Of a stretch of 64,000 nucleotides of DNA, positions 34,460 to 47,447 are shown piece by piece (positions within the stretch are counted from its first letter, which is position 1; each line of letters opens with the position of its first letter). The notes below the pieces were generated by a model. It had not been told where the DNA came from. It saw nothing but the letters and a program-made list of their open reading frames with translations, and did no database searches. The translations under genes were made by a program, and so were the position numbers. Origin of the DNA: Isoetes taiwanensis (lineage: Eukaryota; Streptophyta; Lycopodiopsida; Isoetales; Isoetaceae). The stretch covers positions 15,924,003 to 15,988,002 of the forward strand of contig JAJEKV010000030.1 of NCBI GenBank assembly GCA_021234155.1, written 5' to 3'.

Positions 34460-35538
34460 GCATTCTTGTCTCTTTTCCTTCGGCAGATCGTCTAGGAGAC
34501 GCTTTAAGAGCGCTGCCCTCGATGCATTCTCGGGCTTACGGTCCCCAAAAGCTTTGCTCCGACCCTTACCTTGCCGCTGACTCCCATGGTGGTAGAAGCC
34601 GCTGATTGCTTACCCCCGATATTGTCCCCGAGCACGCCTCAACCCTACCCCTCAAGGTTGATCGCTTCTTCGCTGGAGTTGCTGGTGCCTCTTCCAAACT
34701 TATAGCTTTATCTTCGCCCGCGAATCGACCTTGGGTTGATTGCTCTAACAAGTCTCTTGATATTGCTGTTCAACCCCTCAATATAGGTGTCCACTGCTTG
34801 CCTTTCTGATACTCCCGGGACATGAAGTCTAAGTCTCATGAATTCTTCGGTATACTTAGCCACTGATAAGCTACCCTGATTCAACCTGTAAAACTGCTGG
34901 ATCTGTCTACTAGTATGGGACCTTGGTACATAGTGCTTACGGAAAGCCTTGCTAAAAATCTTAAATCTGCAATTGTTCCTCTTCAGCTTGTTAGACTTAG
35001 CATATCCCTTCCACCAGATCCTTGCCGGTCCAATAAGGTTAGCTGTAGCGACTTTCCCTATGTCCTTGTCTTTCATACCGTATGAGTTGCCAAACTCTTC
35101 CATTTCATCAAGCCATGCTTCGGCCTCCATGCCAGATCTGTCTTTCCCTGAGAACTGGCCCAGCTTCCTTGTCTTCCACACATTGCTCATAGCACTATCC
35201 ACCTTTTTCCGGTAATCGTCTGTCTTTCTTGCCCTTTTCCTTGCCTTAGGTGTGTCAGAGTCACTATCGGAGCTAGAGCTGTCCTCACTGGAAGAACTAT
35301 CCGATGAACTGGAGCTAGATGATGACGGACTCCTGGTTCTCCTCTTCCTTCTCCTATCCCTGACGTTCCCCTGGTTGCCCTCCCCTTCCTGCTGAGGAAC
35401 TTCGTCACCACCCGGAAAACAAGGTGGAGGTGGGTGACCATCTTCCTGTGCATTCATGAGAGGTGTCGCCCAGTTGATGAGGTGTTGCATCTGATTCCTC
35501 ATCTGCACTAACCTTGCGTTGACTGCCTCTGGTGACAT
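34460..35538 (-). pseudogene. gag, unit B (longest open copy)
   Basis: The open 276-codon frame (34708-35538, starts MSPEAVNARL) has an Arg-rich and Ser/Asp repeat segment at about residues 60-100 (SSSEDSSSSDSDSD), then the capsid-like retrotransposon gag domain with WLDEMEEFGNSYGMKDKDIG, ARIWWKGYAK and LSVAKYTEEFMRLRLHVPG. A second frame continues it to about 34566. The frame is also open upstream of the ATG to about 35650, where a splice acceptor TTGCAG occurs, so the true N-terminus may come from a spliced exon. Confidence 0.85.
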
Positions 35539-35649
35539 ATCCTGCTCAACATCTTCTTGTTCCCTGCCAAACAGATTCCTTGGTACCCAATTGCGTGGTC
35601 GGTGCTGATCTTGAGATCCTGCACTTGAGTTCCTTGCTGCAAGGATTGA

Positions 35650-35839
35650 TCATTAATACATGTTATTAGGTTAGGCAATGATCATTTTTGCTTACAATTA
35701 AATTGTTGTTAGGTACAAAAGAAATCATATGAAAATTTCTTTTACAAGTCAAAATCATGGTAATACATTAATTAGTATATATGGGTACACTTAATGAACT
35801 ACATGATAATACTTAAAAAGGAGTTACAATGTATTTTAA
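35650..35839 (-). other. AT-rich spacer between ORF-X and gag, unit B
   Basis: Near-identical to 22405-22593, including the TTGCAG end. Confidence 0.4.
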
Positions 35840-37374
35840 TTAACTTAGCACCCAAACTTCCATCAACGATGTCGCTTTTGAAAAGTCCTTGATTTTCTTG
35901 AATCTCGTGGCCCTTGCCCATGTTCTCGCAGGATTCTAGCCGCCATCCTCCCTCCAATGCTCTTGCTACTGTGGTGCCGGGAGTTCCGTGCGCTTGCCGC
36001 TACCATCGACAAGTGCGCATCCCCGAGGTGGCCCCTCATGGGTCGAGAGCATGAAGTGCTACTGATCTCTTGAAGAGGATAACATGGTCTACTTTCACAT
36101 CTATTCTCAAAGATGTCACCAAAGCCCGAAAGTGCTATAAGGAGTGCTACTGACTTTCCCCTCTTGGGCTAAATTCTTTATGAAAACTATCATCTGCCCC
36201 TCGACTAAGGGGCGGAAGATAGTACCCGAGTGACTTGCCCTTGGTTCCGCCCGGTGCCGCATCTTTTCTCCAAACCGCCCGAAGATGTCCAATGCCATAA
36301 GATCTTCATGGTCTCTCCACATGGTAGTTGCACTCTCCAAATTGATGCCGCTACGAAGCTCGCAAGCACTCATGGAGCGCGACCGGTCTGGCTGGCGCTT
36401 TGGGCCCCTTCGGCTTGTACAACCGCTTTGGATTTCTGAAATTCTTCTTCGAATGATGGGTTCCTCGCTTTGATACATCCGCCTTTATCTCGCTGATATG
36501 CCCGATGTCCGGACATAGTTTCCCCAAGATAGGAATGTCGCCCGCTACTTCCCTTGGTATCTCCCTGGTAGGAGTAGTCGGCGAAGTCGCTACCCCCGTT
36601 CCGCGGCAATTAGGCCTAGGAGTTCGCCTATCCCGAGGTTCTCCTCTTGGCAATAGGGGAGATTGAGGATGTCGGTGGCTTAATATGTACTCCTCGCCAT
36701 CGACGACATCGGGGTGAGGCCCGTGATGCCTATTGGTGGCTCAAAGTCCCGCCTTAGCGCTTTCTGTTGCCGAGCTATACGCCTCTCCATCCTTCTTGCC
36801 TCCCTCATCTCCCCAGCCTTGGGTTTCTTCCTCTTCCTCTTCAGAATCCCCGCCGACGGTAAACGTAGGTGCTTCTGATGTGGAGCCGTAGTGTTCGTAT
36901 GCTAAGGTCCGGATCTCCCCGGATGCTTATCCTGCCGCCGGGTGTCGAGAGGTGCCAAATCCAAGGGTTGGATTGACGGCTCCCCTGGTTGGTTAACCGC
37001 CCTATACCGCATGAACAATGCTAAGGTTTGCTCGGGCTTGAGAGGTACCTATGCCTATGATGCTTACATGTGTCATGTAGTCCGGCATGTTTTCGGGTTC
37101 TATCCCATAACTTATTCTACCCCCTCGATCCCCCACCTATGGCTTGAGCAAGAGAATCTAGAGAAACCCATTTCCCTCCCCCCTAGGTGGCAAGCTAACT
37201 TCCTGTGGTAAGACCTCGCTGATCATATTGACAAATGATGTCGGGTAGTATGGAGTTCTAGTCGAGTGGCATGGAGATCAAAGAGATAATCAAAAACATG
37301 GAAGACTTGTTCGTGGGGACAATCACGAATGTGATTGGTCTCATTATACCATCCGACAAAGCTTGAGGGGCCAT
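35840..37374 (-). pseudogene. Accessory ORF-X, unit B
   Basis: Broken copy. Readable blocks are NLESATTMWRDHEDLMALDI (about 36230-36330) and SHSGTIFRPLV near 36210. Start and stop positions correspond to unit C. Confidence 0.55.
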
Positions 37375-38049
37375 TGAACAGAATAGCTATGAAAAATGGT
37401 CGATGGAAATGAGCAAAAGCCAAAGAAATCGCCAAAGGGGTCGAGAGCAACTCTAATGGGAAAAAATGACAAATGAGGGTCCCTTTTATAGACTAGGGTG
37501 CCTCGGGTTCCGGCACAAAGGTTCTTGATGGGAGACTCCAAATCTATGGCCCCCGGTGTCCAAATGAGCTACCATGAAGTGCAATTCTAAACAAAGCAAA
37601 GCAAGAAATGCTACATGGCAGTTTGTTGGGTCAAAATTGGTCGACATTGGTAGAAAAATTGGCCGAATCGGTCGAAGGCTAAACTTCATGGCCGCGGGCG
37701 CAGCGGTTCTGGCGGTGTGACCCGATTTGGGTCTATTCTAAGCTCACAGATATTTTTGAAGAATTCAAATTGCTAGGATGACTATTTGGACGATTCTAAT
37801 CTAACTAGGGGTTTTTCTTACATGATTTAGACCTTAAATTGATAATGTTTGGCTTAAACTGGTCGAAGGCTAAACGCCCAAGGCCGCGGGCGCAGCGGTC
37901 TGGCGCGGTGTGACCCGATTTCGGGGGGGGGTCGCTCGAACTACAATTTTATCTAATGCAGGAAAGATTTGTCTACTAAATTGCAAAACAAAGTTTTATA
38001 TTTATGGGGAAAACTTAATAATTACATTTGTTTGAACAAAAATGCATCC

Positions 38050-39126
38050 TCAAGGATATTCCTTGCGGATGCGACGCGCCAAGTGTACATCCTTGGGCAT
38101 TAGAGTCACCCTCTTCGCGTGGATCGCGCAGAGGTTGCCTTCCTCAAACAACTGGGTGAGTTTCGCCTCGCGGCTACTTGCAAAATTCGAAGTTGTGAGC
38201 GACGCCACCCTCAGAAGCCTGGTGATCTAACTCCGCCATCACCTCCCCGCATGAGTCGCTTCAAAAGGTGCCTTTCCTAATCGAGATTAGTGCACTGTTG
38301 AAAGTGTCTAATCTCCCGGAAGACACGGAGGTACCGAAGTTAGGCCCATGGTGGACCTTTTTACGGCTTCGGCCGTGGCGGCGCGGCTTGGGCTGGTTCT
38401 TGGGCGGCCGGGCCCCCCTCCACGGGCCCATTTGGATGTTTTGGCTTCGGCAGTACCAATCGTTATACCTCGGCCCACCTAATTTAAGGTATTCTTGGTA
38501 TGCCTTGAGGCGTGCACCGTAGAGGCGGTCCTCCTTCAAGGTAGCCCTTTCGCCATATACGCTTCTTTGCCACCTTGGGTGGCTTGGGCCCACAGGTAAA
38601 GGCGGTCTTGGAATTAGCCCCTTGCCCGCTCATCTTCTTCCTCCTCCTCTCCTTCCACCTGCTCCTCCTGCGGCAGGCTCCTCCTATCCGCGGCGATTTA
38701 CGGCGAGGACCGTCGTTTCTTCTCTTCGTCCTAAAGCTCTTCCCGCGCCCGGCTCATCCTCGGCTCCCTCTTCCTCCTTGCGGCCCTCTCTTGAGGCCAC
38801 TCCGACCTTCTCCTTACCTTTCTTCTTTGGGGCGAAGGCCAAGCCGTCCACACGTTGCTGGACTGCTCTTCCTCTGCTCTTCCCGCCCGGTGCGTGGCCC
38901 GAAAGTGCCTGGTCGTTGGTTCTTTGTGTTCCCGCCCGGCGAGGCTGCTGCTCGGCATCGTGATACGATCCGTAAGCTCTTCTTCTTGCTGGTGGGAAGC
39001 TCCTCTTCCCCTTCTTGGGCGTAGGTGCTCACAGGTATCTTCTTCACATGCCGCCTGGCCGCCTGCGCCATGGAGAGGGTAGGCCTAGGGCCAGATCTTC
39101 CTATAGGTTTGTTTGGTTTGAGCCAT
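38050..39126 (-). pseudogene. Histone H3-like ORF, unit B
   Basis: The most damaged H3 copy. The start reads MAQTKQTYRK: Arg2 is changed to Gln by C to T at a CpG, as expected of methylated DNA. The conserved linker block (LKAYQEYL...RYNDWYC) is readable at 38261-38593, and the C-terminal IRKEYP is kept at 38050, but the fold is broken by indels. Confidence 0.7.
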
Positions 39127-39687
39127 ATTTAACGGTCTAGAAAAAGGTGGGGATAGGCTGGTCAAGAGAGAGAAGGTAGAGGAAAGTTTGGAGGGAAAAA
39201 ATGAGGTGTCAGAGATATTTAAAAGGAAGGGCCCCTGAGAATATTCTCCTACCATTAATAGGCCTACTTATTAGCCCCCCTTATTAATTACCCCATAGTA
39301 CCCTTAATTTTAATATATGTTTAATTCTTAATACACCTAAAAATTCAGATATACCTTTGAAATTTCCAATTTCCTAATGGTTTGAAGTGTGAATTATGGA
39401 TTTGCGCCATTTTTCACCTGGGTCTCCGATTGGGATGATTCTTCGACCCATTGTAGGTGAAATTTGATGCAGATGCATGATTTTCACTCCAATTTTACTA
39501 GAAGATGAGTTTGACTCACTTAACTTTCGTCTAACACTTAACCTAAGTCCTGACCCACTACCTAGGAGAAAATTTTTCCCCCATTTTCGCGGTTCGATGG
39601 TGGAAACGTTTATTTCACACCCCTATAGGCCTGTTAGACTACTTCATGGTTGTGGTCAGTGCTAGTTCTTGGTCAACCAAGAACATC

Positions 39688-39699
39688 GCTCTGATACCA
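39688..39699 (-). other. Primer-binding site, unit B
   Basis: TGGTATCAGAGC on the minus strand, one base from LTR4. Confidence 0.88.
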
Positions 39700-39700
39700 T

Positions 39701-41877
39701 TGTGACGCCCTCGCTAAACATAACGCCGCCGCACACTTGCGTGAAATCCCCATCCGCTCAACAACCGTGATGGGCCCTTCGCCTAGCCCGCACTCGAGGT
39801 GACTCTAGTGCGGGAAGGGAACACGGTAAGGTGTGTCTTGCGCCCTTCCCTATGGGCTCCTATAACAAGCCGTTTATAACACGCCGTAACTAGCATAAAA
39901 CATATATAAATACTACCCCGAGGGTAGTGCATCGCATATAAACCAATGCATAGATGATAATCACAAACCATAAAACAGAGAGCTCCTACCCGCTCGCACT
40001 GTAAGGAGGATGACTGAACCGCTAGGCCTCAAGATAGAGCAGACCGAGTCATGGCAATGGCGTGGGGTATAGAACAATGGCTAGGGTTGACCACTCCATC
40101 CCCTCCCGTGCATACTTTGCAGATGGGCTAGATCAGCCTCGACAGACTCTAGCCTTCCGGAGACGCAATCCCATGGCATCACCCATCGGGACTACCTGTG
40201 TTGCATCTCCCCTGGTCCGATGAGGCAGAAGGGTTGCATCTCCCCTTCCTGTGGTCTAGAGGTGCCGTGGGCGGCTAGAGAATCGTGGTGGCGACACACG
40301 ATCTGCACTGACCGAACCCCCAAAACGAGAGCCAAGCCATCACTTGCAGCCTCGAGGAGGCAGTGGCAACACCATTGCCCCAGGAGGTGTCGGACCCATG
40401 CTCGGCCCACACGAAGTGACCGACCATAAGCCTAGCCCACTATGGGATCCCCCGAAGCCCCCACTCGGCAGGGATCCTCCCTCCACTTTCCCTCTAGCCC
40501 TGTTATCTGGTGCTGAGTCATATCATAGCCTCAATAGCCTGGTGGGCTCCTATGCACAGGCCGCATCTAATAGGAACTAAGGGATCTACTCTAGGAACAT
40601 ACTACATATGGCCCTAGGTCTCTACCCCCCTTCCCAATACAAGAGGAGCAACATGATCAACCAACATCACATAATCATCACATCATGAGAATAATCATAA
40701 GAAGAACATCTTAACCTAATCATTCAACTAACTAATAGTTAGGGTTCCTTGATTAGGGTTCAAGATGTTGAATATGGGGTCTAGGATGGCTCTACTCTAG
40801 ATACAAAATACTAGCACATCTGCATTAGAGGAAATATGAGATCACATTTTGTCCCATTAAGGGATGCTTAAAATGCCACGTCAGCATTTTAAACTGTCCA
40901 ATAAGAGAAGAGTTCCAGTGTATCTCATTCCAGTATTATGTGGCAGCCTGTAATTAATGCAGTTGCAACTAACTTCCGTAGTATCATTTTTTCATTATAA
41001 CTTTTGATCCAGAACTCCGATTCAAACACTTTTTGTAGCAATGGGTTCGTCTTCTCAAAATGTATCTAATGATAACCCATTCATATACCTTTCTTGATAT
41101 AAATGTACAAGAAATAAGTAAAAAATCATATTTTTTTAAGGTTAACGCATATGACCATATTGAAATACATCATAACCATATATCATTAGAAAGATCTTTT
41201 CATTTCGCATCAAATGCAACAAACGCCGCAACATTTTGACGAGTGGATCAAAAGTTATGGGGGAAAAACAAAAGCAATGAAGTTGTTGGTGCTGCATTAA
41301 TTGCAGTTTATAGAGGGTAGCCATTCTATTGGAGGATTCTTATGGGGATGAAATGAGATCTCAAATTGCCTCTAATGGAATGCTAATCCCAGATGAGCTA
41401 TCACAACTACTATCCTACATACCTGCTCCTGATGCTCTCCCTCCAGATCCGGGCGCCTCCATGGTCTTCGGCTCACAAGCTGCTGTTCCTACTCCAAGAA
41501 CGGGTCTACCCTGCTGGGGCTGCTGCACCAGCCTATGCCACAACGAACGATGTTCGAAACGGGGTTTCGAACAAGTAGGTGAGTCTCTGGGTGCTAGGGC
41601 TGGAAGGAGGTCTAGGGTTAGGGTTTATGCCTATATAAGTTAGGTCCACCTAGGATGCCACGTGGCACCAATCGGGTGAGTCATGTGTGGCGGTGCCCCA
41701 ATAGGTTAAGGCCACGTGGATGATGGCTTAACCTATGGTTGGCTAAGTTATGAGAATAACTTAGCCATGCCCCCTAGTGCCACAATCTATGGTATACAAG
41801 GCTATAAGGATAGACTTGTATGGTGACGGATCCAGGAATATACGTATTTATGGCGTATATTCCCTTGGACCGTCACA
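39701..41877 (-). repeat. LTR4, interrupted by a MITE
   Basis: 2177 bp, of which 40823-41377 is an inserted element. The remainder (about 1622 bp) is the family LTR, nearly identical to LTR1 over about 40389-40821. Confidence 0.9.
40823..41377. mobile_element. 555-bp MITE with CATTAGAGG terminal inverted repeats
   Basis: The insert begins CATTAGAGGAAATATGAGAT and its other end, reverse-complemented, begins CATTAGAGGCAATTTGAGAT; similarity extends about 30 bp, and a second inverted pair (TAATTAATGCAGTTGCAAC against its counterpart near 41290) lies inside. It is AT-rich with no ORF. Comparison with uninterrupted LTRs shows no clear target duplication apart from a possible TG. Confidence 0.8.
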
Positions 41878-41891
41878 TTCTCCCCCCCTTA
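41878..41891 (-). other. Polypurine tract, unit C
   Basis: TAAGGGGGGGAGAA on the minus strand, next to LTR4. Confidence 0.8.
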
Positions 41892-42741
41892 GGACAATGC
41901 TGTCCTCAGCATTGCGCTAAGGTGACGACCCTACCTTATGCCTGCAAAACAGCAACGTAATTAACCTTTAGTTTACTTTAGGAATCAAGTTTTATTAATT
42001 GAAAGTCAAAATTTAGGCTATATTTGTACTTATACAAAATTATATAGCCTTAACACAGTTATTTCTTATAGTAATTCAAAATACTATTATAAGAATTATT
42101 AGGGTTCATAATCTAAATTATGGCTCCCCCTATCCTCTCGTAACGCGCTCCTCGTTGAAGTCCTCCTTCTACTTGCCTGCAAAAGGAGCACATTACGTTA
42201 GTTTAGTTAATAATTTGTGGTTTTAGGGGACCACCCCCCTTACCTCCTTGAGCCGAGCTACTGGCTCAAGGTTATCCTACTACCTTGCCCAAGATCATGG
42301 CCCTTTCGGATTTGAGCTTAGGGATCATTTAAGATGCTCCCATCATTGCCCATGATCGAGTGCTACCTTGTACACGATCCCCCCTGGATCGAGTACACCC
42401 CAGTGCATCATGCCCCGAGGGTTTCAGCTAGGGAACGTCTCACGATCCCATCATCGCGCATGATCACTTAAGCTTCACCATGACCCTCCTACGGCCAGGT
42501 GTGCGTATCCCGCATCGTGGCATAGATAGAGATCATCCGATCGATGTCCCATCATCGCCCACTATGCCTCATTCCTCACTCACATGACCCTAATGGTCAT
42601 GCGCACCTATTGGTGCGTGTGGCCTAGAGAATGCCCTAAAGGCGTATCCCATCATCGCACACACGATCCAAGGTTCTGGCACATGCACCCTCCTAACTAG
42701 AATGCATGCGCCAGGCTCAAAGCTAACTAACAACATACTAG

Positions 42742-43212
42742 CTAACCACCTGGCAAGTCGGGGTCGACCAAGTCGGAGACGACTCGCCCATCAAACTCCT
42801 TCATAAACTCTGGGTATTGCTTCTCCAAATCTTGCTTCAATACCCATGTCGCATCTTCCACGGGTAAGTGCTTCCACTTAACCAAATATTGGAGGAACTG
42901 AGACCTCCTAGTCTTCTTGAATGACTTATCAAGAAGCAATTCAGGCACTATTTCTACTTGCTCCTCCGTCATTTCCAACAAGGTTGGAGTATCTAAAACC
43001 TCCTCAGGGTTAGGATTGTGCCTCTTTAATAAACTTACGTGGAAGACCTTGTGGACCTTAAGATGGGCTGGAAGATCCAACTTGTAGGCTTGAGAGCCCA
43101 CTCTCTCTAAAATCTTGAACGGCCCAGCCCACCTAAGGGCAAGCTTCTTGCAGCTCCCAATCCGCAGCTTGGCTTGCTTCACCTTGATCTTCAACCAAAC
43201 GGTATCTCCCAC
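42742..43212 (-). pseudogene. Integrase C-terminus with chromodomain, unit C
   Basis: A 156-codon frame almost identical to unit A, differing by few residues (for example LALRWAGPF in place of LAPRWAGPF). Confidence 0.85.
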
Positions 43213-44200
43213 CTTAAACTCCCTTACGGTCCTGTGCTTGTCGGCTACACTCTTTCGCCGACTTCTTTGCTGCCAATAAATAACCCCTTACTTCCTCTAC
43301 TAGTCTGCTTTGATATCCCCTAACATCTTTGGGACACTTCTACCTTGGACACTGGGATTGTGCGGTATCAGGGGTTAAGCACCGGTAGCCGTAGTTCACC
43401 ATGAAAGGCGACATCCGAGATGACTCCCCGCCAATAATCTTTGTTGTGGCGAATTCCACCAAGTGAATGTACTCATCCCACTTGAATTTGCTTGTTCCAC
43501 ACATAGCTTCGAAGCATGTCTTCAATGATCCGATTCGTCCTTTCCATCTGGCCATCTGTTTGGGGATGATATGCCGTACTCATGGAGAGCTTCGTCTGAA
43601 TGGTGCTAAAGAGATCCTGCCAAAAGGCACTCATGAACTTAGAATCTCTATCCGATATTATCTCGAGGCATGCCATGGAGTCTAAAAAATCTCCCTTACA
43701 AATAACTTGGCGGTGTCTAATGCGGTAATGCGTTGTCTTGCAAGGCAATTTAAATGTGCCATCTTAGATAACTTATCTACGACAACCATCAATGCATCCT
43801 TGCCTCGAAGAGTTCTAGGGAGTCCTGTGATGAAATCCATGCTTATGACCTCCCACTTTGCATTTGGCACCCCCAATGGCTCTAAAGCACCCGGAATCCG
43901 AAGTTGCTCCGCCTTGGGTCACGGCGACATAAGCGGGCAATCCCGAATATATGCAGCTATCGCCTCTTCATTCCTGGCCGAAGTAACTACTTGAATCTTG
44001 AAATAGGTCTTCATGAAGCCAAGATGCCCCGCTATTGGGCTGTTATGTGTGTCATGAAGAATTAACTTCCTTACCCCTGAAGATTCGGGCACACACAACT
44101 TATGCTTGTGGTACAACAGGTTGCCTTCCTTTTTAAAATGCTTGAAGGCTTCCCGCTCCTTATGCATTACGGCTTCCTTGAGAGGCTTTCCCACACCTCC
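43213..44200 (-). pseudogene. Integrase zinc-binding and core, unit C
   Basis: The 43473-43748 frame holds EIISDRDSKFMSAFW and then TAYHPQTDGQMERTN with the third catalytic residue Glu. The 43682-43876 frame holds [14 protein letters not shown] (first Asp). The HHCC block (HDTHNSPIAGHLG) is at about 44030-44070 in a third frame. Confidence 0.8.
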
Positions 44201-44680
44201 TTGAAGTCCACATGGGTTGGCAAGGACTCCTCAATCTTCTTGCCAAACTCTTTCGAAGAGTGGAAATCGCATTACAATCGTCCTTGTGCGAAATGGCCTC
44301 CTAGAGAGGGCATCCGCTACAACATTAAGCTTACCGGACTTATATATAATATCAAAATCGTACTCCTCAAGGAATTCCATCCACCTCCTTTGCCTTAAGT
44401 TGAGGGTGGCTGGGTGAAAAGATACTGAAGGCTCTGGTGATCAGTATCTAACTGAAACTTCCTTCCCAGCAAATAATGCCTCCATATCCTCAATGCCCTG
44501 ACAATGGCTAGGAGCTCCTGATCATGGGTTGGGTAGCGTTGCTCGGCGTCGTTCATCTTCTTTGAGTCGTGGGACTACCCTTCCTTCTTGCATCAAGCCC
44601 CCTGTTGCTATCTTGCTTGCATCTGTTGCTATCAACTTATCCTTACTCGGATCGGGAGAACAAGCGGTGCTGTTGTTAAA
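44201..44680 (-). pseudogene. RNase H, unit C
   Basis: The Asp-containing start ([17 protein letters not shown]) is at about 44590-44640. The C-terminal part is frame-shifted. Confidence 0.65.
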
Positions 44681-45466
44681 GGCCTCTTTAAGCTTCTCAA
44701 AAAAGAAGCTTGGACTTTCTCTAACCAATGGCTAGCCCAATCCTTAATCTTCTTGGCCTTAGTGAGGTCCGGAGGGGGCGCCCACTTAGCAAAGTCCTTC
44801 ACGAACTTTCTGTAATATCCCGCCAACCCGAGAAAGCTTCTTACTTCTGCCACATTCCTTGGAGCTGGCCAATCAACTATTGCCTCAATCTTAGATGGAT
44901 CTGTGGAGATTCCCTCGGATGTTACTACATGCCCCAAGTACTCCACCCGGCCTGTTGCAAAGTGGCACTTAGAGAGCTTCCCATACAACCGATGACGTCT
45001 CAACTTCTCCAACACTTTCCTGAGATGCTGACAATGCTCTTCAAGGGACTTCTTTGTAGATTAGGATGTCGTCGAAGAAGACAATAACAAACTCATCCAA
45101 GAAGTCTCGAAGGCGTCGTTCATGAGGCGCATAAGCGTTCTTTGGAGCATTCGATAGTCCAAAGGGCATTACTGTAAACTCAAAATGACCATACCGCGTT
45201 CTGAAAGCAGTCTTATGGATGTCCTCTTCTTTTATTCTTATCTGATGGTATCCTGATCTCAAATCAATCTTAGAGAATACCTTTGCTCCTTGTAGCTGAT
45301 CCATTAGGTCATCCGCCCTTGGCAATGCATATTTATTCTTTATCGTCTGCTTATTAAGCTGGCGATAGTCTATGCACATTCTTAAGCTTCCATCTTTCTT
45401 CTTGACAAAGAGTATAGGTGCTCCGAAAGGAGACACACTTGCTCTTATAAATCCAAGCTCCAGCAA
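44632..45466 (-). pseudogene. Reverse transcriptase, unit C
   Basis: The 45041-45466 frame runs from [17 protein letters not shown] through [18 protein letters not shown] to the catalytic [11 protein letters not shown], apart from a short shifted stretch near 45130. The 44632-45015 frame continues with [15 protein letters not shown]. This is the most complete RT of the three. Confidence 0.85.
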
Positions 45467-45479
45467 TTCTGCTGTTTGT

Positions 45480-46330
45480 TTCTTGAGCTCGATCCATTAC
45501 GGGATGCTCATTCTATATGGCACCTTCTTGGTAGGCTTCGTGATCCCGAGTCAATGTGATCTCACATTCCACACCCCTATAAGGTGGCGGTGCCGAATTT
45601 CATCAGGAAATACATCCTTGAACTCTGAAATAAGCCTTGCTATGCACAGGCAGGTGATTTCCCTTTGTGTCACTTCCATCACGCTTGCACGGCTCAACCG
45701 ATTCCATCCTCAAGATGTAATCCACCTTATTCCTTTCTATACTCTTCCTTAGCTGCTTCAAAGAAATACCTTTGGATAGGAGAATCTAGCTTCTTACCTT
45801 TCACTATCAACTTCTTGCCGTCCCGGTGCCGTCATGGTGACTTCATTCCGGTCGCAATCAATCATGGCTTTGGCTGGCTTCAAAAATTCCATCCCCACTA
45901 TCAAATCATATCTTCCGATGTCCATGACTTCTGCTCCCATCGGCCACTTAGCCCCACTAAGGTCTATGTCAAAGGTGATCCTCCTCCCCTTAGTGTGCGA
46001 ATGGGCCGTTGGCCATAGCTACCGCCTTGGCTTAGACTTCAATACCTTATTCTTCATTAGAGCAGCCAATCTAGGAGATGCAAAATTATGAGAGCTACAC
46101 GTATCTATGAGGACTACGTAAGGATTACTATCTATGATCCCATCAGTAGCGATGATAGTTGGTGATTCTCTATCTCATCGACTCAATGTTTGCACATATG
46201 TCACACTCACCATCTATGAAGTCGTGGCCCTCCTGGCTGGTCATCGTCCTCGTCCGCTTACGTTGGGGAGTCCCGGTCCAAGAGTTACGCCAAAAGCCGG
46301 CGCATGACGAATGGACAATCATGTGTCGGT
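45480..46330 (-). pseudogene. Aspartic protease region, unit C
   Basis: Nucleotide counterpart of 33591-34445 with multiple frame breaks; no uninterrupted DTGS frame. Confidence 0.6.
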
Positions 46331-46412
46331 GCCACCGGCTGGAAGCACTGAAGCATAACTTCTTCTCAATGCATTCTGTCTCTTTTCCTTGTTGATTTGT
46401 CTAGGAGGCGGC

Positions 46413-47447
46413 TTAAAGCTGCCTGCCCCCGATGCATGCGGGGCTTACGGTCCCCAAAAGCTTTGCTCGACCCTTACCTTGCTGCTGACTCCACGATGGT
46501 GTAGGCTGCTGATTGCTTACCACGATATTGTCCACGATCACGCCTGAACCCTTACCCACGAAGGTTATTTGCTTCTCTGGCTTTGGAGTTCTTTGGTGCC
46601 TCTTCAAACTTATAGCTTTATCTTGACCTCTGAACTGACCTTGGGTTGATTGCTCTAACAAGTCTCTTGATATTGCTGTTCAACCCCTCAATATAGGTGT
46701 CCCTTTGCTTGCCTTTTCGATACTCCGGGACATGAAGTCTAAGTCTCATGAATTCTTCGGTATACTTAGCCAGCGATAAGCTACCCGATTCAACTTTGTA
46801 AAGCTGCTTTGGATCGTCTACTAGTATGGGACCTTGGTACATAGTGCTTTACGGAAAGCCTTGCTAAAAATCTTAAATCTGCAATTGTTCCTCTTGACTT
46901 GTTAGACTTAGCATATCCCTTCCACCGGATCCTTGCGGTCCAATAAGGTTAGGCTGTGGCGACTTTCCCTATGTCCTTGTCTTTCATACCGTATGAGTTG
47001 CCAAACTCTTCCATTTCATCAAGCCATGCTTCGGCCTCCATGCCAGATCTGTCTTTCCCTGAGAACTGGCCCAGCTTCCTTGTCTTCCACACATTGCTCA
47101 TAGCACTATCCACCTTTTTCCGGTAATCGTCTGTCTTTCTTGCCCTTTTCCTTGCCTTAGGTGTGTCAGAGTCACTATCGGAGCTAGAGCTGTCCTCACT
47201 GGAAGAACTATCCGATGAACTGGAGCTAGATGATGACGGACTCCTGGTTCTCCTCTTCCTTCTCCTATCCCCGGCGTTCCCACAGTTTGCCCTCCCCTTC
47301 TGGCGAGGAACCGTCACCACCCGGAAAACAAGGTGGAGGTGGGTGACCATCTTCCTGTGCATTCATGAGAGGTGTCGCCCAGTTGATGAGGTGTTGCATC
47401 TGATTCCTCATCTGCACTAACCTTGCGTTGACTGCCTCTGGTGACAT
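46413..47447 (-). pseudogene. gag, unit C
   Basis: The start (47447) is the same MSPEAVNARL as unit B. A frame break near 47280 separates it from the Ser-rich and capsid-like part (46949-47362 frame), which carries WLDEMEEFGNSYGMKDKDIG. The C-terminal part is in two further frames. Confidence 0.8.
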
